Source: Neolewinella xylanilytica (GTDB lineage: Bacteria > Bacteroidota > Bacteroidia > Chitinophagales > Saprospiraceae). From it: DNA of 64,000 nt. Position numbers and translations under genes: made by a program. The stretch spans positions 1,054,001-1,118,000 of the forward strand of contig NZ_PTJC01000005.1 of the NCBI RefSeq assembly GCF_002934605.1, given 5' to 3'. The notes under the pieces are model-generated. The model ran no database searches. It worked only from the letters and a program-made list of their open reading frames with translations, and was not told where the DNA came from. Shown piece after piece: positions 1 through 8,529 of the stretch; positions within the stretch are counted from its first letter, which is position 1; every line of letters begins with the position of its first letter.

Positions 1-144
1 CACGACCTGCAGTCTCAGGATACCTCTCCAGAACAAATGCTAGAATATATATCTACCCGGGCTGATGAGCTTTTGGCGCACTACTGCAAAACCGAGGAGA
101 AGCAGTACATCCTGGAGCTTGCCCGGGACAAGCGGGGCTGGTGA
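1..144 (+). CDS. C-terminal fragment of an unknown protein (cut by window start)
   Basis: Frame 1 is open from the first base and ends at a TGA at 142-144, giving the last 47 residues of a protein. The fragment is charged and helix-prone, ending in a Lys/Glu/Arg-rich stretch and a terminal Gly-Trp. No motif is recognised. It ends 64 bases before the recombinase start on the same strand, so both could be co-transcribed. It could also be a random open frame, because only 144 bases are visible. Confidence 0.4.
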   Translation, partial: HDLQSQDTSPEQMLEYISTRADELLAHYCKTEEKQYILELARDKRGW

Positions 145-208
145 TGATCGACACGCTTTTAACTGAAGGATTTCTGAGTTCACCACATCCTTATATATAG
201 AGCTCGCC

Positions 209-904
209 GTGGAAGACGTAACCGCCATCGCCAAACAAGTTGCCCGCCTCCTCCGCAAGTCCGGTCTGGAGACCTACGACCAGACCAAGCACGTCTTCCG
301 GGAAGTGCGTAAGGAACTGGACTTGTCACCCCCGAAGCGACATGGACGTAACACGGTCAAGCGCCTCAGCGTCGAAAACCTGCGGGCCTTTCTGCGGGCA
401 GCGCAGCGGCAGGAGCCCAAGGTTAACCTGATGATGCAGACGCTCTACGAGTCGGCCGTGCGCGTAAGCGAATTCACCAGCCTGGAAGCCCGCGACTTTA
501 TGTACGATCAGCGGCGACTCGTCGTCAGTGCCGGCAAGGGCGACAAACGCCGCGAGGTGATTATCAGCACGGAGCTCGCCGGCATGTTGCGGCTCCACCT
601 GGGCGACCGAAAAGCGGGGCCGCTATTCCGCAGCCGGCAGGGGAAGGCCTATTCCGACCGGCGGATCCAGCAGCTGGTCGACACGGTGGCCACCGCCGCG
701 GGAATAGAAAAACGCGTGACGCCGCATACCCTCCGCCATACTCGGGCCACTCTCCTGACGGAAGCGGGAATGACCCGGGAGGAACTGGGCCCGCTACTCG
801 GTCACGAGCAGTCGAACACGACGGACATCTACGTACGCACCGCACAGGTGCTGACGGTGGAGGCGTTTGATCTGGCACACCGGGGGGTGGGGGAGCGGGT
901 GTGA
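209..904 (+). CDS. Tyrosine recombinase / XerC-XerD-like integrase
   Basis: This is a site-specific DNA strand-exchange enzyme of the phage integrase family. The 231 aa product has a short SAM-like N-terminal DNA-binding part (about residues 1-70) and a catalytic domain. The conserved residues are visible: an Arg in the YESAVRVSE segment, the HTLRHTRAT box (His-x-x-Arg), a later His in LLGHEQSNTT and the nucleophile Tyr in DIYVRTA. The start is a GTG at 209; an in-frame stop at 164 rules out a much longer N-terminus. It is short for the family (usually about 300 aa), so the N-terminal domain may be truncated. It sits at the edge of a region full of mobile-element debris and could have helped build it. 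The extra domain of integron IntI was not recognised. Confidence 0.85.
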   Translation: MEDVTAIAKQVARLLRKSGLETYDQTKHVFREVRKELDLSPPKRHGRNTVKRLSVENLRAFLRAAQRQEPKVNLMMQTLYESAVRVSEFTSLEARDFMYDQRRLVVSAGKGDKRREVIISTELAGMLRLHLGDRKAGPLFRSRQGKAYSDRRIQQLVDTVATAAGIEKRVTPHTLRHTRATLLTEAGMTREELGPLLGHEQSNTTDIYVRTAQVLTVEAFDLAHRGVGERV

Positions 905-1155
905 AGCTTCACGAGCGGGTAGTTTACGGTACCGCGCCTCCGCTTACCGGGAACTCATGCCTAGTTGATTTCTGATGCAGGGAGTAGTGAAAATTAGCCT
1001 AAAGCACGACGCCCAGTCGCAAAAGCGTCATCGCCAGAGTTGCGTATTTTGTGCTTGGTGTCGGCGCACACCCGTCAATTATTTCTGGTCCATTGCGAGG
1101 GAATGCGCATGCGTTTAAGGTTAGCGGTAATTAAACAAAAGACACGTAAGAAAAA

Positions 1156-1578
1156 ATGATGACCGATAAACCGAAGCTAATAATTTACGAAGAACAGACT
1201 TTCAAAGTTGGCGAAGACACATTCATTGACAGTGCAGCAGAAAACAACAATGCAGTTGTATTTGAAGACAATTGCGAAACTGGTTATTTTTACGCTGTGG
1301 ACAGAAATGACGACTTGAAAGTGTTAGACGGACTTCATATTTATAATGTGTCAAACGTGACTGAAAAGCACAAACCTTCGACTTTAAAAATCCTTTGGAC
1401 AGAAGACGAATCAAAAGCTTTTCTATCAATAAATAATTATTACCACGCTGTGTTTGACTTTAAGAATAAAGCTGGGTATTGTAGAAATGGGTTTCCTGAA
1501 ACAACTAATTCGTGGACAAAAATAAAAGAGCGTAAACTAACAGACACATTAATTGACGATTTATCAAAAAACAAATAA
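1156..1578 (+). CDS. DUF2251-like protein of unknown function
   Basis: The 140 aa product has the pattern I associate with DUF2251: a FEDNCETGYFYA segment, then LHIYNV, then a NYYHAVFDF segment. No function is known and no catalytic residues or signal peptide are evident. The coding sequence is clearly AT-rich, unlike the GC-rich core genes, which suggests recent transfer. The ATG at 1156 is followed by a second Met, so the true start may be one codon later. It stands alone and is followed within 15 bases by a 112 bp imperfect inverted repeat, an arrangement that resembles a gene cassette. The family assignment is from memory of the motif. Confidence 0.65.
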   Translation: MMTDKPKLIIYEEQTFKVGEDTFIDSAAENNNAVVFEDNCETGYFYAVDRNDDLKVLDGLHIYNVSNVTEKHKPSTLKILWTEDESKAFLSINNYYHAVFDFKNKAGYCRNGFPETTNSWTKIKERKLTDTLIDDLSKNK

Positions 1579-1590
1579 CTACCCCTAAAA

Positions 1591-1702
1591 GCCGTTTGCC
1601 GCAATGGTGCCTGACGTGGTTAAATCAAGTGCAGTGCTTCTATCAACATTTGTGCTTGGTTGACAGTGAAGTGCTCCAAAATCCCCCACTGCGGCAAGCG
1701 GC
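1591..1702 (+). repeat. Imperfect inverted repeat, attC-like
   Basis: Two 17 nt arms (1591-1607 and 1686-1702) are inverted copies with two mismatches and enclose about 78 bases. The right arm is followed by AAAACGTTGG. Size (about 112 bp) and place, directly after a single promoter-poor ORF, fit an integron attC site. The terminal heptamer does not match the GTTRRRY consensus exactly. It could instead be a transcription terminator or a fold unrelated to integrons. Confidence 0.4.
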
Positions 1703-1806
1703 AAAACGTTGGAACTGATTCAGTAATAGTGTTTCAGGGAGTCAACTACAGAAGATCTGGTATGGCAGGTCCATCAGGCGGTGTCAAACGGCCGCCTAGA
1801 TTTAAT

Positions 1807-1849
1807 TAACTAACTTGGTATCGTGCTTTGAAAAATCGAGGTATTGTAA
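1807..1849 (+). mobile_element. Relic of an IS3-family right end
   Basis: These 43 bases closely match the right inverted repeat of the intact IS3 element at about 4538-4582, and match even better the reverse complement of 7369-7412. No transposase frame remains next to it. It marks where another copy once ended. The rest of 1579-1943 holds only the inverted repeat described above and no convincing gene. Confidence 0.75.
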
Positions 1850-1943
1850 TCTTTTTTCTTTTCTGATGCAGGCTTACGGCAGGTAAGTGTGATTTCCAAG
1901 TTCCTAGAAGCACATCTGGGACGAAGCACCTCTAAGGTTTCGG

Positions 1944-2622
1944 ATGAGAGTGCCATTTTGGCAGCAAATATATATAGAGAATGTCGATTTTCGGGAACTT
2001 GCTGAAGGAGAGTTTGATAATATACCTGGATTTTTGTGGCCGTTTGTACAGGAGGTAGCGGTAGAGGTTGCGATAGAGTTAATTAAGCGAAACGTTCCAG
2101 GTGTATCGGATTACAGCAATGTCATCGATGCTATTAATAATGTGAGACAGGGGGATATATTGGGATTTCTCGGGGAGACATTATATAGTCAAAAGGAAGT
2201 TCCCGGCTCTAGCTGCTCTGAACCTTACACTTGACGGGATTGAGCTGACGGGAAAAGCGTCACGGGCATGGAGGGCAGTAGCTAAAATGGAGCACTTTGG
2301 TTCTGAATTTGTTGAAAACTTGCTGACTGTAATTAAAAATCAAAGTGGTGGCATATTAGGAAAACTTAATTGGAGAGGAAGTAATATCGGAATGTCACTT
2401 GCAGATGTCAATAGCCCACAATCATTTTTCAACGAACTTCTTGGATTGTTTCCAGATGTTACAGGTCCGTACATTAATCCTACACAACCGCTAGAACAAA
2501 CTTATAAAGTTGCGGATGATGTAATTCAAATCAAGTTTTATCCCGTTGCTAATACTACGGGTGGACCCACAATCAGCTTCAAAATTAAAGGTCTGCCCGA
2601 GAGAAAAATTAGATTTCTGTAG
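1944..2622 (+). pseudogene. Frameshifted toxin-tip-like gene fragment
   Basis: Two adjacent frames (1944-2234 and 2287-2622) join into one protein if a single base is restored near 2180: the first frame reads GDILGFLGET and the second continues KFPALAALNLTLDGIELTG without a stop down to its own ATG at 2287. Restored, it is about 225 residues and ends in KIRFL. The hydrophobic, glycine-poor first half and small C-terminal domain resemble the C-terminal tips of Bacteroidota Rhs/polymorphic toxins, but no catalytic motif was recognised. The frame is also open upstream of 1944, so this is the end of a longer ancestral gene. AT-rich like its neighbours. The toxin reading is an inference. Confidence 0.5.
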
Positions 2623-2663
2623 AGGCCGATGCATACACCTTAACAATAGCAAAGATCAAACCA

Positions 2664-3128
2664 ATGAATGACGTGATAACATCAGAGCAGAGCACTATAG
2701 ATTTAAGTAACTATAAATTGTTGCAGATTTTTACAAGTAAGAATACTATTCAATATGGCTTTTCCGAGTTGGAATTAGTCGGCGCTGAGAAAGTCCTTTT
2801 TGCATTTCAACATCAAGTTGAATATGTGTTTATTACTTTTGATTTTACGAGAAACAGTATCCAGAACGGTATTAGTAGTTTTTTGCAAATTCAACGAGCG
2901 ACCAATTATGACTATGAACTTGTCAGTTTATTTAATTCTGCTATTTCTATTGAAAATCAATCGAGGTCAACTAAGAGAAAATGTACTACCGGTAGTCAAA
3001 GTATGAAGGTAGAAGCGTTAGTTGAAGATTTGGAAATCAGAATTGAATGCACGATTAATCTTCATTCATGTACTATTCATGCACGCTCAGAAGATGCTCC
3101 AAACTCTTATAGTTTAATCATTCAGTAG
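2664..3128 (+). CDS. Hypothetical protein, candidate immunity protein
   Basis: The 154 aa product is not recognised. It has alternating beta-type segments, no signal peptide and no transmembrane stretch, so it is probably cytoplasmic. It starts 41 bases after the frameshifted toxin-tip-like gene on the same strand and shares its AT-rich composition. That order (toxin C-terminus then a small separate ORF) is typical of toxin-immunity pairs, which is the only basis for the suggested role. Confidence 0.6.
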   Translation: MNDVITSEQSTIDLSNYKLLQIFTSKNTIQYGFSELELVGAEKVLFAFQHQVEYVFITFDFTRNSIQNGISSFLQIQRATNYDYELVSLFNSAISIENQSRSTKRKCTTGSQSMKVEALVEDLEIRIECTINLHSCTIHARSEDAPNSYSLIIQ

Positions 3129-3398
3129 ACCGTACAATTTCTACTAATCAAGCGCGAACTATAAAATTCCTTTGAATAGCAAGATATTTTTTTGTCAATA
3201 TGACGCTTCAAATTTTACCCACACTGCGCCCGTCTTCCATGCGCTCTGGCGCACTGCGTTGGCGTCTCCGGTAAGTCTGATTCATAAAACTAGGTTACAG
3301 ATTGTGTATAAGTATAACCTACTAGAGATCGTCCAGGGAGTACTATAATACCTCGGCAAAACTGGACCATGGCCTAAGTTGAAAACTTAACTTGTACC

Positions 3399-3716
3399 AT
3401 GAAGGGATCGAGAAGAAAATTCACCCCCGCCTTCAAGGCAAAAGTCGCCATCGAAGCCTTGAAAGAAAGAAGCACCCTGGCCGAACTGGCCGAGAAGTTC
3501 GAGCTGCACCCCAATCAGATCAGTCAGTGGAAGCAGGAGTTTATTGCCGGTTCCGAGCAGGTCTTCGAGACCGGTAAGGGCAAGTCCACTACCGGACCTG
3601 ATGCGGTCACCGCCAGCGAAGCCGAGCTGCAGCAACTCTACGCCAAGATTGGTCAGCTGCAGATGGAGCGCGACTTTCTAAAAAAAAACTTAGCCAGATG
3701 GGATCACCTGAAGTAA
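3399..3716 (+). CDS. IS3-family transposase OrfA (helix-turn-helix)
   Basis: The 105 aa product is the DNA-binding subunit of an IS3-type transposase. Residues 1-50 form a helix-turn-helix (KFTPAFKAKVAIEALKE, then LAELAEKFELHPNQISQWK), and the C-terminal part is a leucine-zipper-like coiled coil. The gene overlaps orfB in the -1 frame. A run of nine A at 3680-3688 inside the overlap is a typical slippery site, so an OrfAB fusion is probably the active transposase. Confidence 0.9.
   Translation: MKGSRRKFTPAFKAKVAIEALKERSTLAELAEKFELHPNQISQWKQEFIAGSEQVFETGKGKSTTGPDAVTASEAELQQLYAKIGQLQMERDFLKKNLARWDHLK
3680..3688 (+). promoter_or_regulatory. A9 slippery site for -1 frameshifting in the IS3 element
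   Basis: Nine consecutive A lie near the end of orfA. The -1 frame is open across this run and leads into orfB without a stop. Programmed frameshifting at A-runs is the established way IS3 elements make the fused transposase. No downstream stimulatory structure was worked out. Confidence 0.7.
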
Positions 3717-4531
3717 GGCGGTCCGGTTTGGAGGCCCAAGCTGGCCTATCTATCCGCCGGCAGTGTGACTTGCTTTCGGTAAGCCGCGGCAGCGTCTACT
3801 ACGAACCCAAGGGCGAGAGTGAGCAGAACTTAGCTATGATGCGGCTGATGGATGCCCACATCCTGGAGGAACCTACGGCGGGCGTGCTGACCATGCAGTC
3901 GATGCTGCGAGATAAAGGGTATGAGGCGGGTTACGAACGGGTGCGTAGATTAATGCGAAAAGCCTGTATTCGAGCCATTTATCCACGCCGGCACCTGACC
4001 GTACTGGGCCAGGCGAAGTATGTTCACCCTTACCTGTTGCGGGACCTGGAGATCAACCGGCCGGGGCAGGTCTGGGCCGTTGACATCACCTATGTCCCGC
4101 TGCAAAAGGGTTTTATGTACCTCACGGCGATCATCGACGTATACTCGCGCTATATCGTGGGCTGGGGCTTAGCCAACACCCTGACGGCGGAAGCCAGCCT
4201 AGGGGTGGTTCGCCAGGCGGTGGCCGAGCACGGGGCACCGGAGATCCTGAACTCCGACCAGGGCTGCCAGTTTACCTGCTCGGAATACGTAACCTGTCTG
4301 CGTGAGCAAGGCATTGCCATCAGCATGGACGGCAAGGGCAGGGCACTGGACAACATCTACATCGAGCGCTTCTGGCGCACGATTAAGTATCAACACATCT
4401 TCCTGAACCCCGCCGACGACGGCCGGCAGCTGTACCGAGGAATCGAGAAATGGCTGCATCGCTATCACCACCGGGATCACCAGGGAATCGACCGAGTAAA
4501 GCCTATCCAGCGGTACCGAAACGCCGCCTAA
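3698..4531 (+). CDS. IS3-family transposase OrfB (DDE integrase domain)
   Basis: The 277 aa product is the catalytic part of the transposase. It has an HTH_21-like region (about residues 45-100) and a retroviral-integrase-type core with the acidic triad visible: Asp in WAVDITYVPL, Asp in ILNSDQGCQF and Glu in NIYIERFWRTIKYQ. It ends with the usual RVKPIQRY tail. Full length and without internal stops, so the element may still be mobile. Confidence 0.93.
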   Translation: MGSPEVRRSGLEAQAGLSIRRQCDLLSVSRGSVYYEPKGESEQNLAMMRLMDAHILEEPTAGVLTMQSMLRDKGYEAGYERVRRLMRKACIRAIYPRRHLTVLGQAKYVHPYLLRDLEINRPGQVWAVDITYVPLQKGFMYLTAIIDVYSRYIVGWGLANTLTAEASLGVVRQAVAEHGAPEILNSDQGCQFTCSEYVTCLREQGIAISMDGKGRALDNIYIERFWRTIKYQHIFLNPADDGRQLYRGIEKWLHRYHHRDHQGIDRVKPIQRYRNAA

Positions 4532-4638
4532 CTTTCACCTAACTAACTTGGTGCCGTGGTCTGAAAACCCGAGGTATTATAGGTGGCCACTCGCGCTAGA
4601 AGCAGAGTCGACCGATGACAGTTTCCCAGACGGAAAAG

Positions 4639-4689
4639 TGCGATCATATGCTAAGAATAGGGGCCTCCTAGAAGTCTACTTAAAATAAG
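4639..4689 (+). repeat. 51 bp direct repeat, copy 1
   Basis: This segment matches 9449-9500 in the same orientation with about five substitutions and one gap; both start TGCGATCATA and end in ATAAG. A shorter related stretch is at 8363-8394. It lies in the 4583-4948 spacer between the IS3 right end and the serine hydrolase gene, where no gene was found. It may be an attachment-site-like or IS-derived repeat. Confidence 0.7.
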
Positions 4690-4948
4690 CTTTACTATAA
4701 GGACGACGTAAGTGCTTAATTTACAGGATAAAATTAAGGCTACTAAGCCCGGAAGCCTACGAACAGGCCCATCAGCATTTCTACTTTAGTATGATTGCGG
4801 CTTAAGGGATGCGTATACCCACGACCCCTTGATCTCTTTCTAGCGAAGAATTACTTGGAGTGCTTTCGCAACGAATCCTAAACAAGCAGTTACCTCCCTG
4901 GTATTGCGTGGGTACACGGTTCGAAGAAATGAGCAATGCCCACGGTAA

Positions 4949-6478
4949 CTAGCGCCTTACTTTTTTCAACTTAGCCAAGTTTTCTTGCGCCAGGGAATTA
5001 GCCGGATTCATGCGCAGGGTCAGTTCGTACATGGCGATGGCCTCATCAAATTTACCATTTTCCATCAAGGCTTCGGCGTAACTGTCGTAGGCATTGGAGC
5101 TATCGGGAAATAGTAAACTATTTAGCTTAAACACCTCCAGAGCCAGCATTTCGTGCCCGGAAAAGGTGTCTCGTAACAGCAGTTCATACCCCAAATCATT
5201 CATCTCAAATTCGTTCATGTAGTAGGCGGTATCACGCTTAAACACGTTGAACTTGCTTACCGCGGCGTCCGTACCTTCCTTCACTAGGGTGACCCCGAAT
5301 TCCCGTACCAGTGACTTGGAGAGCGAAACATTTATCCCGGCAAGTCCCTCGACGACATTGGCCATGCCAAGGAATTTATAAAAGAAATGCGGGTTGCTTT
5401 CGTTTTCGTACATCACTAAGGACACGTCGTCCGTAAAGTTTTTGTAGAAAATGGTCGTATGGCCTACCAGGCTACCGTCGTGCCATACGACATGCTTGCC
5501 GGCACTGTTTTGAGTATTCAAATTCCATCCCAGCGCAAATGTCTTTTTACCGCCGCCGGTACGTAGGGTATCCCCATTGTCGAGTACCGTCGGCGATAAC
5601 ATCTGTTTCTTCAGCGAAGTAGACAACAAGACGTCGTCATCCAATGCTTTGTCGAAAGCGGCCATGTCTTCGATTGTGGTCATCACGTTACTTGAGCCAA
5701 AAAGACCTCCCGTGTGAAAATTCGTGTAGATAGCTGGTCGGTCCAGGGAATCCACGTTAACCACCGCGGAATCGTGGTAAGTCGGGTAAAAATAGCGGGC
5801 TGTATTGGGACCATCGGCATGCCGGACGTACGTATTCTCCATGCCGGCGGGACCGAATACTTTTTCTTTCATGTACGTTGCAAAGGGAACATCGGTTACC
5901 TCCTCAATCGCCAAACCGAGCAACACAAAGTTCAGGTTGTTGTACCCGTGCCGAGTACCCGGCGCATATACTAACCCATAATCACCCTTTGTCAGCATGT
6001 GGTACACTTCGCGGTTTGAGATTACGACCTCTGGGTGCATCTCGATGTACTCTTTCATCACCTCACTGTCTTCGGGCAGACCCGAAGTATGGGACAGCAG
6101 GTGCCGTACGGTAATGGTCGGGTAAGGAAATTCGGGCAAGTAAGAATAGAGCGGTTTATCCAAACCGAGCTTCTTTTCTCCAACTAATTGCAGTACCGCA
6201 ATAGCCGTGAACGGTTTCGAAACGGAGGCCAAGTTAAAGTTGGTTGCCGCAGAATTGGGGACCTTTGCTTCTTTATTCGCCCATCCCGCGGAACGCTGGT
6301 AGATCAGGTTTCCGTCGCGGATGACTCCGACACCTCCGTTCAGGAGACCATGCTGTTCCCAAACGGAGGTCATGCTGTCTAGTTGATGTATTTGGTAGTC
6401 GCTTAGGCCATCAACTGCTCGTTGGGCATGTGCCGTGCCAATCATAAGGCACAGTAAGAATAAGATATTGGACCGCAT
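4949..6478 (-). CDS. Secreted beta-lactamase-family serine hydrolase with C-terminal TPR
   Basis: This is a class C beta-lactamase/D-aminopeptidase-type serine hydrolase. The start at 6478 is chosen because the protein then begins with a classical signal peptide (MRSNILFLLCLMIGTAHA), giving 509 aa; an upstream in-frame Met gives a 534 aa version without a good signal. The nucleophile motif is S85-V-S-K88, the YxN motif is Y179-N-N, and a HDGSLVGHT segment occupies the position of the third (KTG/HxG) motif. The last ~90 residues resemble a TPR pair. The substrate cannot be told (peptide, ester or peptidoglycan). An AraC-type regulator lies 68 bases upstream on the same strand and probably controls it. 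Confidence 0.9.
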   Translation of the reverse strand: MRSNILFLLCLMIGTAHAQRAVDGLSDYQIHQLDSMTSVWEQHGLLNGGVGVIRDGNLIYQRSAGWANKEAKVPNSAATNFNLASVSKPFTAIAVLQLVGEKKLGLDKPLYSYLPEFPYPTITVRHLLSHTSGLPEDSEVMKEYIEMHPEVVISNREVYHMLTKGDYGLVYAPGTRHGYNNLNFVLLGLAIEEVTDVPFATYMKEKVFGPAGMENTYVRHADGPNTARYFYPTYHDSAVVNVDSLDRPAIYTNFHTGGLFGSSNVMTTIEDMAAFDKALDDDVLLSTSLKKQMLSPTVLDNGDTLRTGGGKKTFALGWNLNTQNSAGKHVVWHDGSLVGHTTIFYKNFTDDVSLVMYENESNPHFFYKFLGMANVVEGLAGINVSLSKSLVREFGVTLVKEGTDAAVSKFNVFKRDTAYYMNEFEMNDLGYELLLRDTFSGHEMLALEVFKLNSLLFPDSSNAYDSYAEALMENGKFDEAIAMYELTLRMNPANSLAQENLAKLKKVRR

Positions 6479-6546
6479 AACCACCGTGTTTTGCGGCAAA
6501 GATAGCCTAGCACCGGGGTCGGAATGTTGTACGAAATTAGTCACTC

Positions 6547-7344
6547 TCACCACTGCCGGTAAATCGAGGGGAGAATCCCGGTTTCCGCCTTGATGGAACG
6601 GGAGAGGTGGCTTTTATCGGAAAATCCGCATTCGAATGCGATGAATTCCAGGCTCGCGCTGGTGCTTTTTAACATAGCTAGGGCCTTGCTTACTTTGATT
6701 TGCCGCAGGTAGGTGGATAGCGAGCACGAGAAATACCTTTTGAAATACTTGGACACCGTTACCGGATGAGCGCCAGTTAGTGTGGACAGCTCCTGTAGTG
6801 ACGGATTAGTATTCCAATTGTCGTGCAAGTAGTCGCGAACGTCAGTGACCCATACCGGCGGAGGAGACCTTCGATCGTTAGGGTCTAGAGACAGGAGCCC
6901 CAAAATCGCCAGGGTCGCGGAACCTTGGTTGGCGTCGCTCAGCAATTCACTGTAGGTATTCAGTACGGGTACCAGCAGATTACTGCCTGTCGCGAATGCC
7001 TTGCGGATGTGTTCTTCGGATAGATCGTACTCCTTGAGAAAAGAATGGTTAAACTCCACGCTCAAGTTCAGCGAAGGGTACTGAGTATGGTCGTTTAGGT
7101 GGTATTCTCCGGAATAAAAAAAAGCCAGATCGCCGGGTTTTCGCTGACTGGTTTGCATACCTCGGGACTCCCTTGTTCCCCCCTGCAAGAAAAAGGTACA
7201 ATGGCACTCTTCGTGTGCATGCAATTGCTCGGCCCGCGGCCTCATCGCCGAATGCGGATAGGATACCAGCGAAAAGAGGATGCCATCCGTAAGTCGTACC
7301 TCACGGCTCTCGCCGAGATAAGAAGAACTATTAAGTACTAACAT
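6547..7344 (-). CDS. AraC-family transcriptional regulator
   Basis: The 265 aa product has an N-terminal cupin-like ligand-binding region (conserved HAHEECHCTFFLQG) and a C-terminal AraC DNA-binding domain of two helix-turn-helix units (SLQELSTLTGAHPVTVSKYF, then LEFIAFECGFSDKSHLSRS with the usual phenylalanine-rich signature). It is a cytoplasmic one-component regulator. It is transcribed in the same direction as the serine hydrolase gene just downstream, its likely target. A truncated IS3 copy ends about 25 bases upstream of its start and may have replaced the native promoter. Confidence 0.92.
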   Translation of the reverse strand: MLVLNSSSYLGESREVRLTDGILFSLVSYPHSAMRPRAEQLHAHEECHCTFFLQGGTRESRGMQTSQRKPGDLAFFYSGEYHLNDHTQYPSLNLSVEFNHSFLKEYDLSEEHIRKAFATGSNLLVPVLNTYSELLSDANQGSATLAILGLLSLDPNDRRSPPPVWVTDVRDYLHDNWNTNPSLQELSTLTGAHPVTVSKYFKRYFSCSLSTYLRQIKVSKALAMLKSTSASLEFIAFECGFSDKSHLSRSIKAETGILPSIYRQW

Positions 7345-7368
7345 GTTCGAGAAAAGTTAGGGAGTAAT

Positions 7369-7742
7369 CTATAATACCTCGAATTTTTCAAACCACGATA
7401 CCAAGTTAGTTGAAAGTCAGGCGGCGTTTGGTTTGCCCCCTTAGTAATCGGACTTTCGCACAGTTCGAGTTGACTAGTCGATGCGGGTGCTGATCCCGTT
7501 GGATCCGCAAGCATCCGTTTCCTGTTTCCCTCTGGTCGGTGTTAAAGTTCTCCAGAGCTACCTGGTGTATCTCCAGGGCTTCGGCTACCAGATCGCGGCA
7601 CCTTCTGGCCTCCATGGAGTTACCGAGCTTCCAATGAATGACGAAGCGACTGTACAGGTCGATGATGGCCGTCAGGTACAAAAAGCCACTGCGCATGGGC
7701 ACGTACGTAATGTCCATGGCCCATACCTGATCGCGCCGTAAG
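7369..7742 (-). mobile_element. Truncated IS3-family copy with broken orfB
   Basis: The right inverted repeat (7369-7412, reverse orientation) and the end of an IS3 orfB survive. The protein fragment shows the first catalytic Asp (VWAMDITYVP) and a NTDQ segment, then jumps directly to the C-terminal residues, so the middle of the DDE domain and the catalytic Glu are lost. The left half of the element is missing: its upstream side runs directly into an unrelated transposase fragment. Non-functional. Confidence 0.85.
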
Positions 7743-7744
7743 CC

Positions 7745-8007
7745 CAGCAATACTTGATGATTTTCAGGGCCAACTTGGTATGGGTGGAAAAGGGCACTTT
7801 CTTCTCCTGCATGGTGGTATCCAGGAGCACCTCCGCTTCCACCTCGCTACCGCAGTACAGGCGCACCGTCAGACTTAAGATTTTCTCCATGCCGGCTTCC
7901 CCAATGCGCTTACGTAGATAGACAAAGTCGGTCGGATCAAAGGGCGGGTGATGCTGAAAATAGGTCTCCCAGTGAAGTGCTGCAAGTAGCGGTTTTAGAC
8001 CCACCAA
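7745..8007 (-). pseudogene. IS5/IS1182-like transposase N-terminal fragment
   Basis: About 85 codons with the DUF772-type signature of IS5/IS1182 transposases: HHPPFDPTDFVYLRKRIGE, then EVLLDTTMQEKKVPFSTHTK, then LALKI. The catalytic domain is absent because the frame runs into the truncated IS3 copy downstream, and the start is not convincing. It is debris from nested or successive transposition events. Confidence 0.75.
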
Positions 8008-8017
8008 TGATGATTGA

Positions 8018-8394
8018 CCCTTTCCCTACCTGGAGCGCGCCTTCATCGTCTCCGGTGACCGGGAGCTGTGCCTCACCGTGCCTACGGACGGACGCGTGCT
8101 TCCCGCGCCCATTCTGGATCTCTTTGACGGGCAACTGCCGGAATTTCTTCCCTTCGAGGACTACCAGCGTAACTACATCGAGCTGGTGCTGGAGCATACC
8201 GCGGGCAAGGTCAGCGACAAGGACGGAGCGGCCCAGATCTTGCATATGAACCCCAGACATTGTTCAGCAAAATGAGACGGCTGGGGATCCGGCAGCGAGT
8301 TAAGGGAGCGGTCCCCGGAACACGCCGCCTTCTGCCGGATGTGCAGTTATGGCCCGGGTGGAAGGGGAGCCTTAAACTACTCTACTTAACATAA
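8018..8394 (+). pseudogene. C-terminal fragment of a sigma-54-dependent Fis-type regulator
   Basis: The frame reads LERAFIVSGDRE, as in the end of an NtrC-type AAA+ domain, then a Fis-type helix-turn-helix (YIELVLEHTAGKVSDKDGAA, then QILHMNP). One base is lost near 8260: the downstream frame continues TLFSKMRRLGIRQRVK, the expected end of the recognition helix. The regulator's receiver and AAA+ domains are missing, replaced by the IS5-like fragment. Clearly a dead remnant. Its last codons run into a short copy of the accessory-region repeat (8363-8394). Confidence 0.8.
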
Positions 8395-8529
8395 TCTATG
8401 CTATGATCTATAGACGGAATGGATGGGGATCCGTCAAGTACAGGCGAGCTATCCTGGGTGGGATAAACGACGGCTCCCCCATTCAGCCCTGATCCCCCGT
8501 CGTTGGCAGATCAATTGGCTAAGCTTCAA

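Larger units (their letters stand above)
3343..4582 (+). mobile_element. Intact IS3-family insertion sequence
   Basis: A 1.24 kb element bounded by inverted repeats beginning CTATAATACCTCGG at 3343 and its reverse complement ending at 4582; the similarity continues inward for about 35 bases with some mismatches. It carries overlapping orfA and orfB with a run of nine A at their junction, the usual IS3 arrangement for a -1 fusion transposase. Clear target-site duplications were not seen. Relics of related copies lie at 1807-1849 and 7369-7742. Confidence 0.9.
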
